Assembly: GCA_024635735.1 (NCBI GenBank) | Contig: JAGXII010000079.1 | Coordinates: forward strand, 1-10,533 | Origin: Christiangramia sp. | Lineage (GTDB): Bacteria > Bacteroidota > Bacteroidia > Flavobacteriales > Flavobacteriaceae | Length of the DNA stretch: 10,533 bases | Direction: 5' to 3' | Shown: positions 1-5,865 of the stretch, piece after piece | Layout of the letters: each line of letters opens with the position of its first letter | How positions within the stretch are numbered: position 1 is the stretch's first letter | Translations under genes and position numbers: made by a program | Notes under the pieces: generated by a model | The model's input: the letters and a program-made list of their open reading frames with translations, nothing else | Databases searched by the model: none | Told to the model about the DNA's origin: nothing

Positions 1-117
1 AATAAAAGCAGAGGTAAGATACTGGGCAATTACAACTACCAGAATATTATATCCTCTTACTACAGAAAAAAGACTGAGAATTTTCAGTAGAAAGCGCTTG
101 TTCGCAATAGCCGCCAT
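1..117 (-). CDS. UbiA-family prenyltransferase, N-terminal fragment (cut by the window edge)
   Basis: Only the first 39 codons are present, read leftwards off the window. The peptide begins MAAIANKRFLLKILSLFSVV and continues RGYNILVVVIAQYLTSAFI. This is a short basic N-terminus leading into a first hydrophobic helix, with the S-V-V-R-x-x-N pattern that opens UbiA-superfamily membrane prenyltransferases. Such enzymes transfer a polyprenyl chain to an aromatic or glycerol-phosphate acceptor in the membrane. The bacteroidete versions are often labelled geranylgeranylglycerol-phosphate geranylgeranyltransferase or 4-hydroxybenzoate polyprenyltransferase. The ATG lies 9 nt after the mevalonate kinase stop. 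That same stop codon is in frame with this gene, so no longer start exists other than non-ATG codons. Its position after two mevalonate-pathway genes fits a consumer of the isoprenoids they make. The aspartate-rich catalytic motifs lie outside the window, so the acceptor cannot be judged. Confidence 0.72.
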   Translation of the reverse strand, partial: MAAIANKRFLLKILSLFSVVRGYNILVVVIAQYLTSAFI

Positions 118-126
118 GAATGTATT

Positions 127-1065
127 TTAGAAGTTATAGACCACTTCTAAGTTATAATCCTTCAAAGCTTTTCTGGCTTTATCAATATCTTCGGTAAACC
201 CGAGAATATAACCGCCACCGCCAGAACCACAAAGTTTTAGATAGTAATCGTTAGTTTCGATACCTTTTTTCCAGAGTTTATGAAACTGATCTGGAATCAT
301 AGGTTTGAAATTATCAAGTACCGTGTGAGAAAGTTTTTTGACATTTTTGAAAAGTGACTTTACATCTCCTTTCAGGAAGTCATCCACACAGGCATCGGTA
401 TGTTTTACAAATTGATCTTTCAGCATTTTCCTGAAAGGTTCCTGCTTCATATTTTCCATGAAAATACTCACCATAGGCCCGGTTTCTCCTGTGATTCCGC
501 TATCCAGTAAGAATACTGCCCCAGTTCCGTTTTCGGTTTGGGAAGGAATTCCCGCCGGTTCAATATTTTCCTGGGAATTTATAAGAATCGGGATGCTCAG
601 GTAAGAATTTAATGGATCCAGTCCTGAGGATTTTCCATGGAAAAAAGATTCCATTTCGCCAAAGATCTCCTTAAGTTTTAAAAGTTTATTTCTGGTAAGG
701 TTTTCAAGAACCGTAATCTTATCGTAAGCATATTTGTCATAAATAGCGGCAACCAAAGCCCCGCTACTGCCCACTCCATATCCCTGAGGAATACTTGAGT
801 CGAAATACATTCCATTAGAAATGTCGTTTCTAAGAGCTTCAAGATCGAATTGAACCAGTTCAGGATTATTCTCCTGAAGTGCTTCAAGATAAGAAGTGAA
901 TTTCTTTAGATTTTCGTTAGATTTATTCGCTTCTTCACTAAGATTTTCATCCAGTTTCAGCGCGCCATTATAAAAGTTATAAGGAATAGACAAACCCTTG
1001 GAATCCTTAATGATCCCGTATTCTCCAAAGAGAAGGATTTTCGAATAAAATAGAGGTCCTTTCAT
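127..1065 (-). CDS. mvk: Mevalonate kinase (GHMP kinase family)
   Basis: A cytoplasmic GHMP-superfamily kinase of 312 residues, the usual size for bacterial mevalonate kinases. It is assigned to ATP-dependent phosphorylation of mevalonate to 5-phosphomevalonate. The N-terminus KILLFGEYGII (residues 9-19) is the family's first motif. The ATP-binding motif PQGYGVGSSGA is at 93-103. The segment EMESFFHGKSSGLDP (137-151) carries Glu139 and Asp150, placed like the Mg-binding Glu and catalytic Asp of mevalonate kinases. The C-terminal glycine-rich motif LCGSGGGGYILGF is at 278-290. The upstream gene in the operon is diphosphomevalonate decarboxylase, now separated by a degenerate insertion. UbiA follows after 9 nt. 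The ATG at 1065 opens directly on the conserved motif. Assignment to mevalonate rather than phosphomevalonate kinase rests on the SSGLDP motif and on memory of flavobacterial homologues. The superfamily is certain, the exact substrate a little less so. Confidence 0.88.
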   Translation of the reverse strand: MKGPLFYSKILLFGEYGIIKDSKGLSIPYNFYNGALKLDENLSEEANKSNENLKKFTSYLEALQENNPELVQFDLEALRNDISNGMYFDSSIPQGYGVGSSGALVAAIYDKYAYDKITVLENLTRNKLLKLKEIFGEMESFFHGKSSGLDPLNSYLSIPILINSQENIEPAGIPSQTENGTGAVFLLDSGITGETGPMVSIFMENMKQEPFRKMLKDQFVKHTDACVDDFLKGDVKSLFKNVKKLSHTVLDNFKPMIPDQFHKLWKKGIETNDYYLKLCGSGGGGYILGFTEDIDKARKALKDYNLEVVYNF

Positions 1066-1075
1066 AGTATTTTCT

Positions 1076-1100
1076 AATTGACAATGGATAATTGAAAATT
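1076..1100. repeat. Left 25-bp imperfect inverted repeat flanking the S23-type pseudogene
   Basis: This AT-rich block starts AATTGACAATGGATAATTG. Its reverse complement aligns without gaps to 1456-1480 at 20 of 25 positions, so the two form inverted repeats around 1106-1455. A further partial unit (AATTGACAATTATT) continues rightwards from 1097. It lies 10 bp upstream of the mevalonate kinase start codon. The low complexity of the AATT/TTGA units means some similarity is expected by chance. The gapless length and the symmetric placement around the pseudogene argue for a real pair. Confidence 0.55.
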
Positions 1101-1105
1101 GACAA

Positions 1106-1455
1106 TTATTGCGATTTTGAGGTCTTAATAATCTTTGTCTGTAATTTTAAAATTTCACCAAGATCTTCTTTCATTTCATTGAAATCCAGATCACTAATAT
1201 AGTTAGTTTCTTTTAAAGGTCTAACCAATAATCAGTTTCATTAGCTTCTTAAAGGACTATAGCGGGTTTATGAATAAAATCTGGCCTGCTTTCAGCCTGC
1301 TCAGACTACCTAACTATGGCACCTACAGAAGTTTCGGATCGTAATAGTTAGCACGAAAGTACAAACTCTTTTTTGTTGCCGATAATTGATTGGTATAAGT
1401 TAACAATTTTTATAGAGAAGTTGAAACTATTATTGCTTATCACTTTCTCCTTCAT
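1106..1455 (-). pseudogene. Four helix bundle protein (23S rRNA intervening-sequence / S23 family), inactivated by three stops and a frameshift
   Basis: Read from an ATG at 1455, the frame gives an S23/IVP-family protein of 116 conceptual residues, the normal family length. The stretches seen are SFNFSIKIVNLYQ (10-22), NKKEFVLS (27-34), LLRSETSVGA (37-46), EQAESRPDFIHK (52-63), EANETDYWLDL (70-80) and, after a frameshift, LKETNYISDLDFNEMKEDL followed by TKIIKTSKSQ and TAA. In-frame stops fall at codons 36 (TAA, 1350-1348), 50 (TAG, 1308-1306) and 69 (TAA, 1251-1249). One base is missing near 1213-1218, where CTT-TTA-AAA reads CTTTAAAA. In each case the residues on both sides keep the family pattern, for example FVLS-x-Q-LLRS and GA-x-VR-E. 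The family has known folds (four-helix bundle, related to Avd of diversity-generating retroelements) but no settled cellular role. Dead as a protein, very likely. Confidence 0.9.
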
Positions 1456-1480
1456 AATTATCAATTACGGATTATCAATT
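1456..1480. repeat. Right 25-bp imperfect inverted repeat, overlapping the decarboxylase stop codon
   Basis: This block starts AATTATCAATTACGG and ends ATTATCAATT. It is the inverted partner of 1076-1100 (20 of 25 matches). It touches the start codon of the four-helix-bundle pseudogene at 1455. It also covers the last five codons and the TAA stop (1467-1465) of the diphosphomevalonate decarboxylase gene. The last residues of that enzyme, I-D-N-P, are therefore written by the repeat. Confidence 0.55.
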
Positions 1481-2562
1481 TTCAGCGCTCCATTACCAAC
1501 CTGGTCGCAAATATAATGCCCGTTTTGACAATACGCAACTAACTCATTCTTAATGAATTCTAAAACCTGATTTTCAAATTTTTCAGGGTATAGCAAATGT
1601 ACGTTGGCGCCGGCATCCAGCGTAAAACAAACAGGAACTTTATTTGTATTTCTATACTCCCAGATACGGTTAATAATTTCCAGAGTATTAGGCTTCATAA
1701 GTATGAAGTAGGGTAAACTGCTCATCATCATGGCGTGAAGACTTAAAGCTTCACTTTCCACAATTTCGATAAAGGCAGTAATATTCCCGTTTTCCAGAAT
1801 CGGAATAAGTTTTTCTAAATTTTCATTAGCCTGGTTAAAACGATTCTCAGCGAATGGATGCCCATGCATAAGGTCATGTCCCACACTACTACTAACGGTT
1901 TTCTCCCCCTTATCAACCAGAAGGATCGTATCTCTGTAATTTCTGAAGATTTCATGAACCCTATACGGGTAGGTTACTCCATAAAGATCTGATGATTTTT
2001 CTATAGCCCTGTGTTCTCCCCACACCACAAGCGGCCCGTCAATACTTCGGCTTGCACTTCCCGATCCCAGCCTTGCCAGAAAAGAAGCTTTTCTTTTAAA
2101 GTATTTTTCAGAAGTTCCAGGGAACAGTATGCTTTCCATTTCCATAATACAAAGAGCCAGCGCACTCATTCCACTTGCAGAAGAAGCGATCCCGCTGCTA
2201 TGTGGGAAAGAATTTTCACTAGCGATCTCAATCTTGTAATCTCTGAGAAATGGGCAGTAAACTTCAATGCGTTCAAAAAACTTCAGGATCTTAGGTTCGA
2301 AATCTGCCTTTTTTTTGCCTTCAAAAAAGAATTCAAAGTCGAAAGCTGATTTTTTTTCAGAGTTTTTCTTTTTACTGAATTTAAATGAAGTAATACTTTT
2401 ACAGTGATCAAGTGTAAAACTAATAGAAGGATTGGCAGGAATTTGGTTTTCCTTTTTTCCCCAGTATTTTACGAGCGCTATGTTGCTGGGAGACTGCCAG
2501 CTTACTTTTCCCGATTCAATATTCTGTGCCGCTTCTTTCGGAATAAATTCCTGGTGGTACAT
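1465..2562 (-). CDS. mvaD: Diphosphomevalonate decarboxylase
   Basis: This enzyme catalyses the ATP-dependent decarboxylation of mevalonate 5-diphosphate to isopentenyl diphosphate, the last step of the mevalonate route, in the cytoplasm. From the chosen ATG it has 365 residues. Numbering from there, the motif NIALVKYWGK is at 27-36, FPHSSGIASSASG (ATP loop) at 119-131, GSGSASRSIDGP at 166-177, and FTLDAGANVH with the likely catalytic Asp at 313-322. All are hallmarks of this GHMP-family decarboxylase. The longest frame begins at a TTG (2568). I prefer the ATG two codons on (2562), because a -7 promoter box at 2579-2586 leaves only a short leader. The C-terminal five codons lie inside the inverted repeat 1456-1480, so the original end may have been altered. 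Mevalonate kinase follows after the degenerate insertion. Confidence 0.93.
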   Translation of the reverse strand: MYHQEFIPKEAAQNIESGKVSWQSPSNIALVKYWGKKENQIPANPSISFTLDHCKSITSFKFSKKKNSEKKSAFDFEFFFEGKKKADFEPKILKFFERIEVYCPFLRDYKIEIASENSFPHSSGIASSASGMSALALCIMEMESILFPGTSEKYFKRKASFLARLGSGSASRSIDGPLVVWGEHRAIEKSSDLYGVTYPYRVHEIFRNYRDTILLVDKGEKTVSSSVGHDLMHGHPFAENRFNQANENLEKLIPILENGNITAFIEIVESEALSLHAMMMSSLPYFILMKPNTLEIINRIWEYRNTNKVPVCFTLDAGANVHLLYPEKFENQVLEFIKNELVAYCQNGHYICDQVGNGALKIDNP

Positions 2563-2578
2563 CCTCAAAAATTTTTGC

Positions 2579-2586
2579 CAAAGTTA
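2579..2586 (-). promoter_or_regulatory. Bacteroidota-type -7 promoter box for the mevalonate operon
   Basis: On the minus strand this reads TAACTTTG, an exact match to the Bacteroidota -7 consensus TAnnTTTG. It lies 16 nt upstream of the decarboxylase ATG at 2562, implying a leader of roughly 10 nt. I could not find a TTG at the expected -33 spacing, so support is the -7 box and its position only. Confidence 0.45.
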
Positions 2587-2659
2587 GGTTTTATGTTCTT
2601 TATTCATGCAGAAACAATCCAAATAAATTCCTACTTTAGTGAAGTAAACCCAGCCAATT

Positions 2660-3139
2660 ATGACCAGAAAACTTTTAATAAGGAGTTCTTTTGCCATAGT
2701 CATTTGTCTCATATTTGGCTTTATGGGTGTGGTCGCAACACAATCTGGGATTGAAGACTGGTATCCCTCACTGCAAAAGCCATGGTTTGATGTTCCAACC
2801 AATATTTTCAGTCCTGTATGGATACTAATGTATGTGTTGATGGGAATTTCAGCCGGGATTGTATGGAATAAAGGTTTTTACCACAAATGGGTTAAAACCG
2901 CCCTGTATCATTTTGGATTTCAGTTGTTCCTTAACGGTTTCTGGTTCCTTCTTTTTTTCGCTTTTCAGAAACCATTTCTCGCTTTAATAGATATCGTGAT
3001 ATTATTTATCGTAATCCTGGTAACCATAAGATGGTTTAAGATAGTAAGTGTTACCGCAGCCTATCTTTTAGTGCCTTATGCTATCTGGGTTCTTTTCGCG
3101 ATCGCACTTAATTTTGAGATTTTGAGACTTAATTATTGA
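2660..3139 (+). CDS. tspO: TspO/MBR family membrane protein
   Basis: A 159-residue protein, typical for TspO (bacterial homologue of the peripheral benzodiazepine receptor/translocator protein). The family binds tetrapyrroles and sterol-like ligands in the membrane and has five helices. Visible hallmarks are WYPSLQKPWFDVPTNIFSPVW (in two parts: WYPSLQKPW at 34-42, then F-x-V-P to P-V-W by 54), FQLFLNGFWFLLFF at 87-100, and the last-helix signature VPYAIWVLFAIALN at 138-151. Hydrophobic segments lie near 8-27, 52-69, 82-102, 106-124 and 132-151. It is divergent from the decarboxylase gene with about 97 bp between. TACTTTAG at 2632-2639 is a one-mismatch -7 box. The stop overlaps the stop of the next, opposite gene by 7 bp. 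The link to isoprenoid genes suggests a tetrapyrrole/terpenoid context. That is inference. Confidence 0.93.
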   Translation: MTRKLLIRSSFAIVICLIFGFMGVVATQSGIEDWYPSLQKPWFDVPTNIFSPVWILMYVLMGISAGIVWNKGFYHKWVKTALYHFGFQLFLNGFWFLLFFAFQKPFLALIDIVILFIVILVTIRWFKIVSVTAAYLLVPYAIWVLFAIALNFEILRLNY

Positions 3140-4344
3140 CTCATGGCTTTGGCGGCCAGAAAGGCTCCCGTCCAGGCATTCTGAAAATTAAAACCTCCGG
3201 TTATAGCGTCGATATTTAGGATTTCACCCGCGAAAAACAGGTTTTTGTGAAGTTTGCTTTCAAAGGTCTTAAAATCTACTTCCTTAAGGTCAATGCCTCC
3301 CGCTGTCACAAACTCTTCTTTAAAAGTGCTTTTTCCGTTTACTTTAAAAACGGCCGATGTAAGTTCCCGGGCAAGTTTTGCCAGTTGTTCCTTATTGAGG
3401 TCTGCCCATTTTGTTTCGGTAGAAATCTTTGCAGCAGCAGTAATGCTATGCCATAATCTTTTTGGAAGCTCAAATTGCGGGCGGGTGGAAACCTGTTGTT
3501 TCGATATGGAAAATTTAAGTTTTTTAAGCTCTTCTGAAATTTCTTCGGCAGTTCTGCCGGGGAGCCAGTTGAGTCTAATACTAAAATCGTAATTAAGCTC
3601 ATTGAGTTCTCTTGCGCCCCAGGCCGAAAGTTTAAGGATCGCCGGACCACTCATTCCCCAGTGAGTGATAAGAAGAGGACCGCTGCTTTCCAGTTTCCGG
3701 TCCAGGATCTTTACTTCAGCATCTGTAGCGATACCGGCAAGATCCTCAATTCGTTTATCTTTTATATTGAAAGTGAAAAGTGAAGGAACTGCGGGAATAA
3801 TGGTATGGCCCATTTTATCCAGCATATTCCATATTTTGGAATTACTGCCGGTGGCAAGCATGACTTTTTCAGCTTGAAATTCTGAAGTGTTGGTAATTAA
3901 TTTCCAGTGTTCATTTTCATGCTGAAGCTTTTTGAGACTTTCCCCTTTGCGCAACTCAATATTCAGTTTTTTGCACTCATTATTGAAACAGTCAATAATG
4001 GTCTGAGAAGAATCGGTTACGGGAAACATGCGTCCATCTTCCTCTGTTTTTAATTCGATTCCTCGTTTTTCAAACCATGCAATAGTGTCGCCTGTCATGA
4101 ATTTATGGAAAGGTCCGCGCAGTTCTTTTTCTCCACGTGGATATTTCTTTACAAGTTCAGCAGGAATAAATTCGGCGTGGGTGACATTGCATCTTCCGCC
4201 TCCTGAGACTTTTACTTTGGTAAGCACTTCTTTCCCGCGTTCCAGAATGAGAATTCGAAGGTTCCGGTTGTTTTCCGCAGCATTGATGGCGGTAAAAAAC
4301 CCTGCTGCTCCGCCTCCTGCTATAATAATATCGTAACTATCCAA
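3133..4344 (-). CDS. HI0933/YhiN-family flavoprotein (NAD(P)/FAD-dependent oxidoreductase)
   Basis: A 403-residue soluble flavoprotein of the HI0933-like family (TIGR00275; the BaiN/YhiN group). The N-terminal FAD dinucleotide-binding motif is IIIAGGGAAGFFTAINAAE (6-24), with the strand-ending acid in ILILERG (31-37). The family signature KVKVSGGGRCNVTHA is at 43-57, and the second nucleotide motif VMLATGSNSKIW at 161-172. The C-terminal FAD-binding segment includes FFAGEILNIDAITGGFNFQ (370-388), followed by NAWTGAFLA. Middle residues 190-345 fit the family's inserted substrate domain. The physiological substrate of most members is unknown. Some gut homologues act on bile-acid intermediates, which is not implied here. 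It is convergent with tspO and overlaps it by 7 bp, so no terminator can lie between them. The next gene upstream on this strand is GDPD, 40 bp away, which allows co-transcription. Confidence 0.93.
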   Translation of the reverse strand: MDSYDIIIAGGGAAGFFTAINAAENNRNLRILILERGKEVLTKVKVSGGGRCNVTHAEFIPAELVKKYPRGEKELRGPFHKFMTGDTIAWFEKRGIELKTEEDGRMFPVTDSSQTIIDCFNNECKKLNIELRKGESLKKLQHENEHWKLITNTSEFQAEKVMLATGSNSKIWNMLDKMGHTIIPAVPSLFTFNIKDKRIEDLAGIATDAEVKILDRKLESSGPLLITHWGMSGPAILKLSAWGARELNELNYDFSIRLNWLPGRTAEEISEELKKLKFSISKQQVSTRPQFELPKRLWHSITAAAKISTETKWADLNKEQLAKLARELTSAVFKVNGKSTFKEEFVTAGGIDLKEVDFKTFESKLHKNLFFAGEILNIDAITGGFNFQNAWTGAFLAAKAMSQ

Positions 4345-4384
4345 ATTCGCTCATCTTTTCTAAGACTGCAAAAGTAATCAGATT

Positions 4385-5098
4385 TTAAGGATTGAGATTT
4401 AATACAGGATTATGCAAACGGTTAGGATAATCTGAAATGATCCCGTCCACACCAAATTCTATCATCCGCCTGATGTCTTCCCGTTCATTCACGGTCCATA
4501 CATTCACCTTAAACCCGTTATCCTGACTAAGTTTAGTGTTGTCTCTCGTAATGATCCCCAGCGAGGGGTGGATCGCCCAGGCATTTAATAACTTCCCCAG
4601 TTCTATGGCTCCGGGAACACTGGCTTTACTAAGTATTGCCAGAGGGACATGATCGTCGTGCTGCCTAACCTGGAAAAGTTCATTTTTCTGAAAACTGGAA
4701 ATTATAAAATCTGAATACTTCCATTTACCCGCTGCAATCTTTTCCTGAACCAGTTTGCAAACAGGCACTGCAGTATTAAGTCCTTTCAATTCAATATTGA
4801 TTGCGCATTTTCCCTCAATAAGATCCAAAACCTCTGTGAGTTGCGGAATTTTAAAATGGCCTTCAACCTCTAATTTTCTAATCACCTCTGCGGGCTTTTT
4901 AGCGATTTCTCCGCTGCCGTTAGTGGTGCGGTCCAGGGTGAAATCATGGATAACCCATAATTCCCCGCTGGCACACTTATGCACATCTATTTCTATAGCA
5001 TCCACTCCAATATCTAAAGCTTTTTGTATGCTTTCAAGAGTATTTTCGGCTAGAAAGCCTTTGGCTCCACGATGGCCTATTTTCATAAACTCGTTCAT
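4385..5098 (-). CDS. Glycerophosphodiester phosphodiesterase, cytoplasmic
   Basis: This enzyme hydrolyses glycerophosphodiesters to sn-glycerol 3-phosphate and an alcohol. It has 237 residues from the ATG at 5098 and no signal peptide, so it is probably intracellular, like UgpQ. Numbering from this ATG, the catalytic HRGAKGFLAENT is at 9-20, the metal-binding IEIDVH at 37-42, the second catalytic His in VIHDFTLDRTTNG at 49-61, and the acid/base pair in NIELKG near 101-106. The C-terminal VNVWTVN and DGIISDYP complete the TIM-barrel pattern. A TTG-initiated longer frame (5104) is rejected. An internal ATG at 5086 gives MKIGHRGAKG, the commoner family start. It also fits better with a -7 box at 5102-5109, because a transcript from that box would begin about at the upstream ATG. 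The true start is thus 5098 or 5086. Confidence 0.92.
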   Translation of the reverse strand: MNEFMKIGHRGAKGFLAENTLESIQKALDIGVDAIEIDVHKCASGELWVIHDFTLDRTTNGSGEIAKKPAEVIRKLEVEGHFKIPQLTEVLDLIEGKCAINIELKGLNTAVPVCKLVQEKIAAGKWKYSDFIISSFQKNELFQVRQHDDHVPLAILSKASVPGAIELGKLLNAWAIHPSLGIITRDNTKLSQDNGFKVNVWTVNEREDIRRMIEFGVDGIISDYPNRLHNPVLNLNP

Positions 5099-5101
5099 AT
5101 T

Positions 5102-5109
5102 CAAAAGTA
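5102..5109 (-). promoter_or_regulatory. Bacteroidota-type -7 box before the GDPD gene
   Basis: On the minus strand this reads TACTTTTG, an exact match to TAnnTTTG, ending only 3 nt before the ATG at 5098. If used, transcription would start at or just inside that ATG. This points to a leaderless message or, more likely, translation from the ATG at 5086. No clear -33 TTG at proper spacing was found. The remaining roughly 200 bp between the divergent GDPD and YetF genes holds no gene I can support. Confidence 0.35.
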
Positions 5110-5306
5110 TTCAATTAATTCATTTCACCCATCTTTTGACTCTTACAGAATCCAACCTTCAATATTTACAAATGCTTAAGACTGTTTAACATTTTTTTGG
5201 CTGAAAACAGTTGTAATTTAAGGCTCTAACAGGAGATTAAGGTAAACAGAACATTATTATTTAAGCACTATTTTATTTAAACTTATCTGCGGAAAAAATC
5301 GAATTT

Positions 5307-5828
5307 ATGGAAAAATGGTTTAGCATAAACTGGCAGGCAATGCTCGCCATAATAATTACCGCCACGGGCATATATCTCGCTGTGATCCTTTTTACACGAA
5401 TTGTGGGAAAACGGAGTTTTTCTAAAATGTCCAGCTTTGATTTTGCCATGACCGTAGCCATAGGTTCCATGATAGCCACCACTGTACTTTCATCCAGCGT
5501 AAGCCTTTGGAACGGAATAGTTGGGCTGGCCGCGGTGTATCTCCTTCAAATTTCCATCGCTTTATTGAGAAGATTCAAAATAATAAAGGAGACGGTAGAT
5601 AACTCCCCGATGTTGTTAATGGATGGTCAGAATATTTTGCATAAAAACCTGAGAAAAGCGCGGGTTAGTAAAGGTGATCTGAGATCAAAATTACGCGAAG
5701 CAAATGTGATCAAACTGGAACAGGTGATAGCTGTCATTTTTGGAACCACCGGAGATATATCTGTAATGCATACCGTAAATACGGAAGAGCAACTGGAAGA
5801 GTGGTTGGTGAAGGATGTTAAGCGATGA
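5307..5828 (+). CDS. YetF/DUF421 family membrane protein
   Basis: A 173-residue protein of the DUF421/YetF family. There are three hydrophobic helices near 11-30, 46-64 and 68-87. They are followed by a soluble tail of about 85 residues with the family pattern: SPMLLMDGQNI at 100-110, KNLRKARVSKGDLRSKLRE at 113-131, VIAVIFGTTGDISVM at 140-154. The signature between helices 1 and 2, RIVGKRSFSKMSSFDFAM (31-48), is clear. The C-terminal domain probably sits in the cytoplasm. Bacillus relatives of this family occur in spore or stress contexts, but the biochemical function is not established. It is the first gene of a plus-strand operon, with the YqcI/YcgG gene following after 37 bp. It is shorter than the Bacillus proteins, mainly at the C-terminus. 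I see no defect in it. A promoter was not identified with confidence. Confidence 0.88.
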   Translation: MEKWFSINWQAMLAIIITATGIYLAVILFTRIVGKRSFSKMSSFDFAMTVAIGSMIATTVLSSSVSLWNGIVGLAAVYLLQISIALLRRFKIIKETVDNSPMLLMDGQNILHKNLRKARVSKGDLRSKLREANVIKLEQVIAVIFGTTGDISVMHTVNTEEQLEEWLVKDVKR

Positions 5829-5865
5829 GATTATATCTGAATAAAAAATAAAAACGAAGAAGAAA

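Larger units (their letters stand above)
1076..1480 (-). mobile_element. Putative degenerate repeat-bounded element carrying an S23/IVP four-helix-bundle gene
   Basis: This is the interval from one 25-bp imperfect inverted repeat to the other, holding only the broken four-helix-bundle gene. It interrupts an operon whose other junction (kinase to UbiA) is only 9 nt, so about 400 bp of non-operonic DNA sits between decarboxylase and kinase. There is no transposase, so if it moved it would have been in trans. The hexamer ATTTTC occurs at both borders (1069-1074 and 1478-1483) and could be a target duplication, but it is too short and AT-rich to rely on. Calling it mobile is inference. Genomic copies with the same borders would be needed to confirm it. 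Confidence 0.35.

Noticed and set aside
1310..1351. Perfect 8-bp inverted repeat (CTAACTAT / ATAGTTAG) with a 26-nt loop, at first read as a small RNA or riboswitch.
   Set aside because: It lies inside the reconstructed four-helix-bundle pseudogene and its bases translate to conserved family residues. One arm includes the first stop codon, so the pairing is probably accidental decay.
1069..1483. ATTTTC at both element borders as a target-site duplication.
   Set aside because: Six AT-rich bases, with the right copy partly inside the repeat. Expected by chance too often to claim.
2011..2349. Plus-strand frame of 112 codons antisense to the decarboxylase.
   Set aside because: It is the shadow of a well-supported gene; its composition is rich in Ser/Arg/Phe/His with no recognisable motif.
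2632..2639. TACTTTAG as the tspO promoter -7 box.
   Set aside because: It has one mismatch to the consensus and no -33 partner, so it is mentioned in the tspO entry but not listed as a feature.
2404..2754. Plus-strand frame of 116 codons spanning the decarboxylase start and the tspO start.
   Set aside because: It overlaps two firmly identified genes and the promoter region between them, with no family features.
5105..5306. Search for a promoter of the six-gene operon (TAATTTAA near 5215, TATCTGCG near 5285).
   Set aside because: Both match the TAnnTTTG pattern poorly and lack a spaced TTG, so neither can be called.
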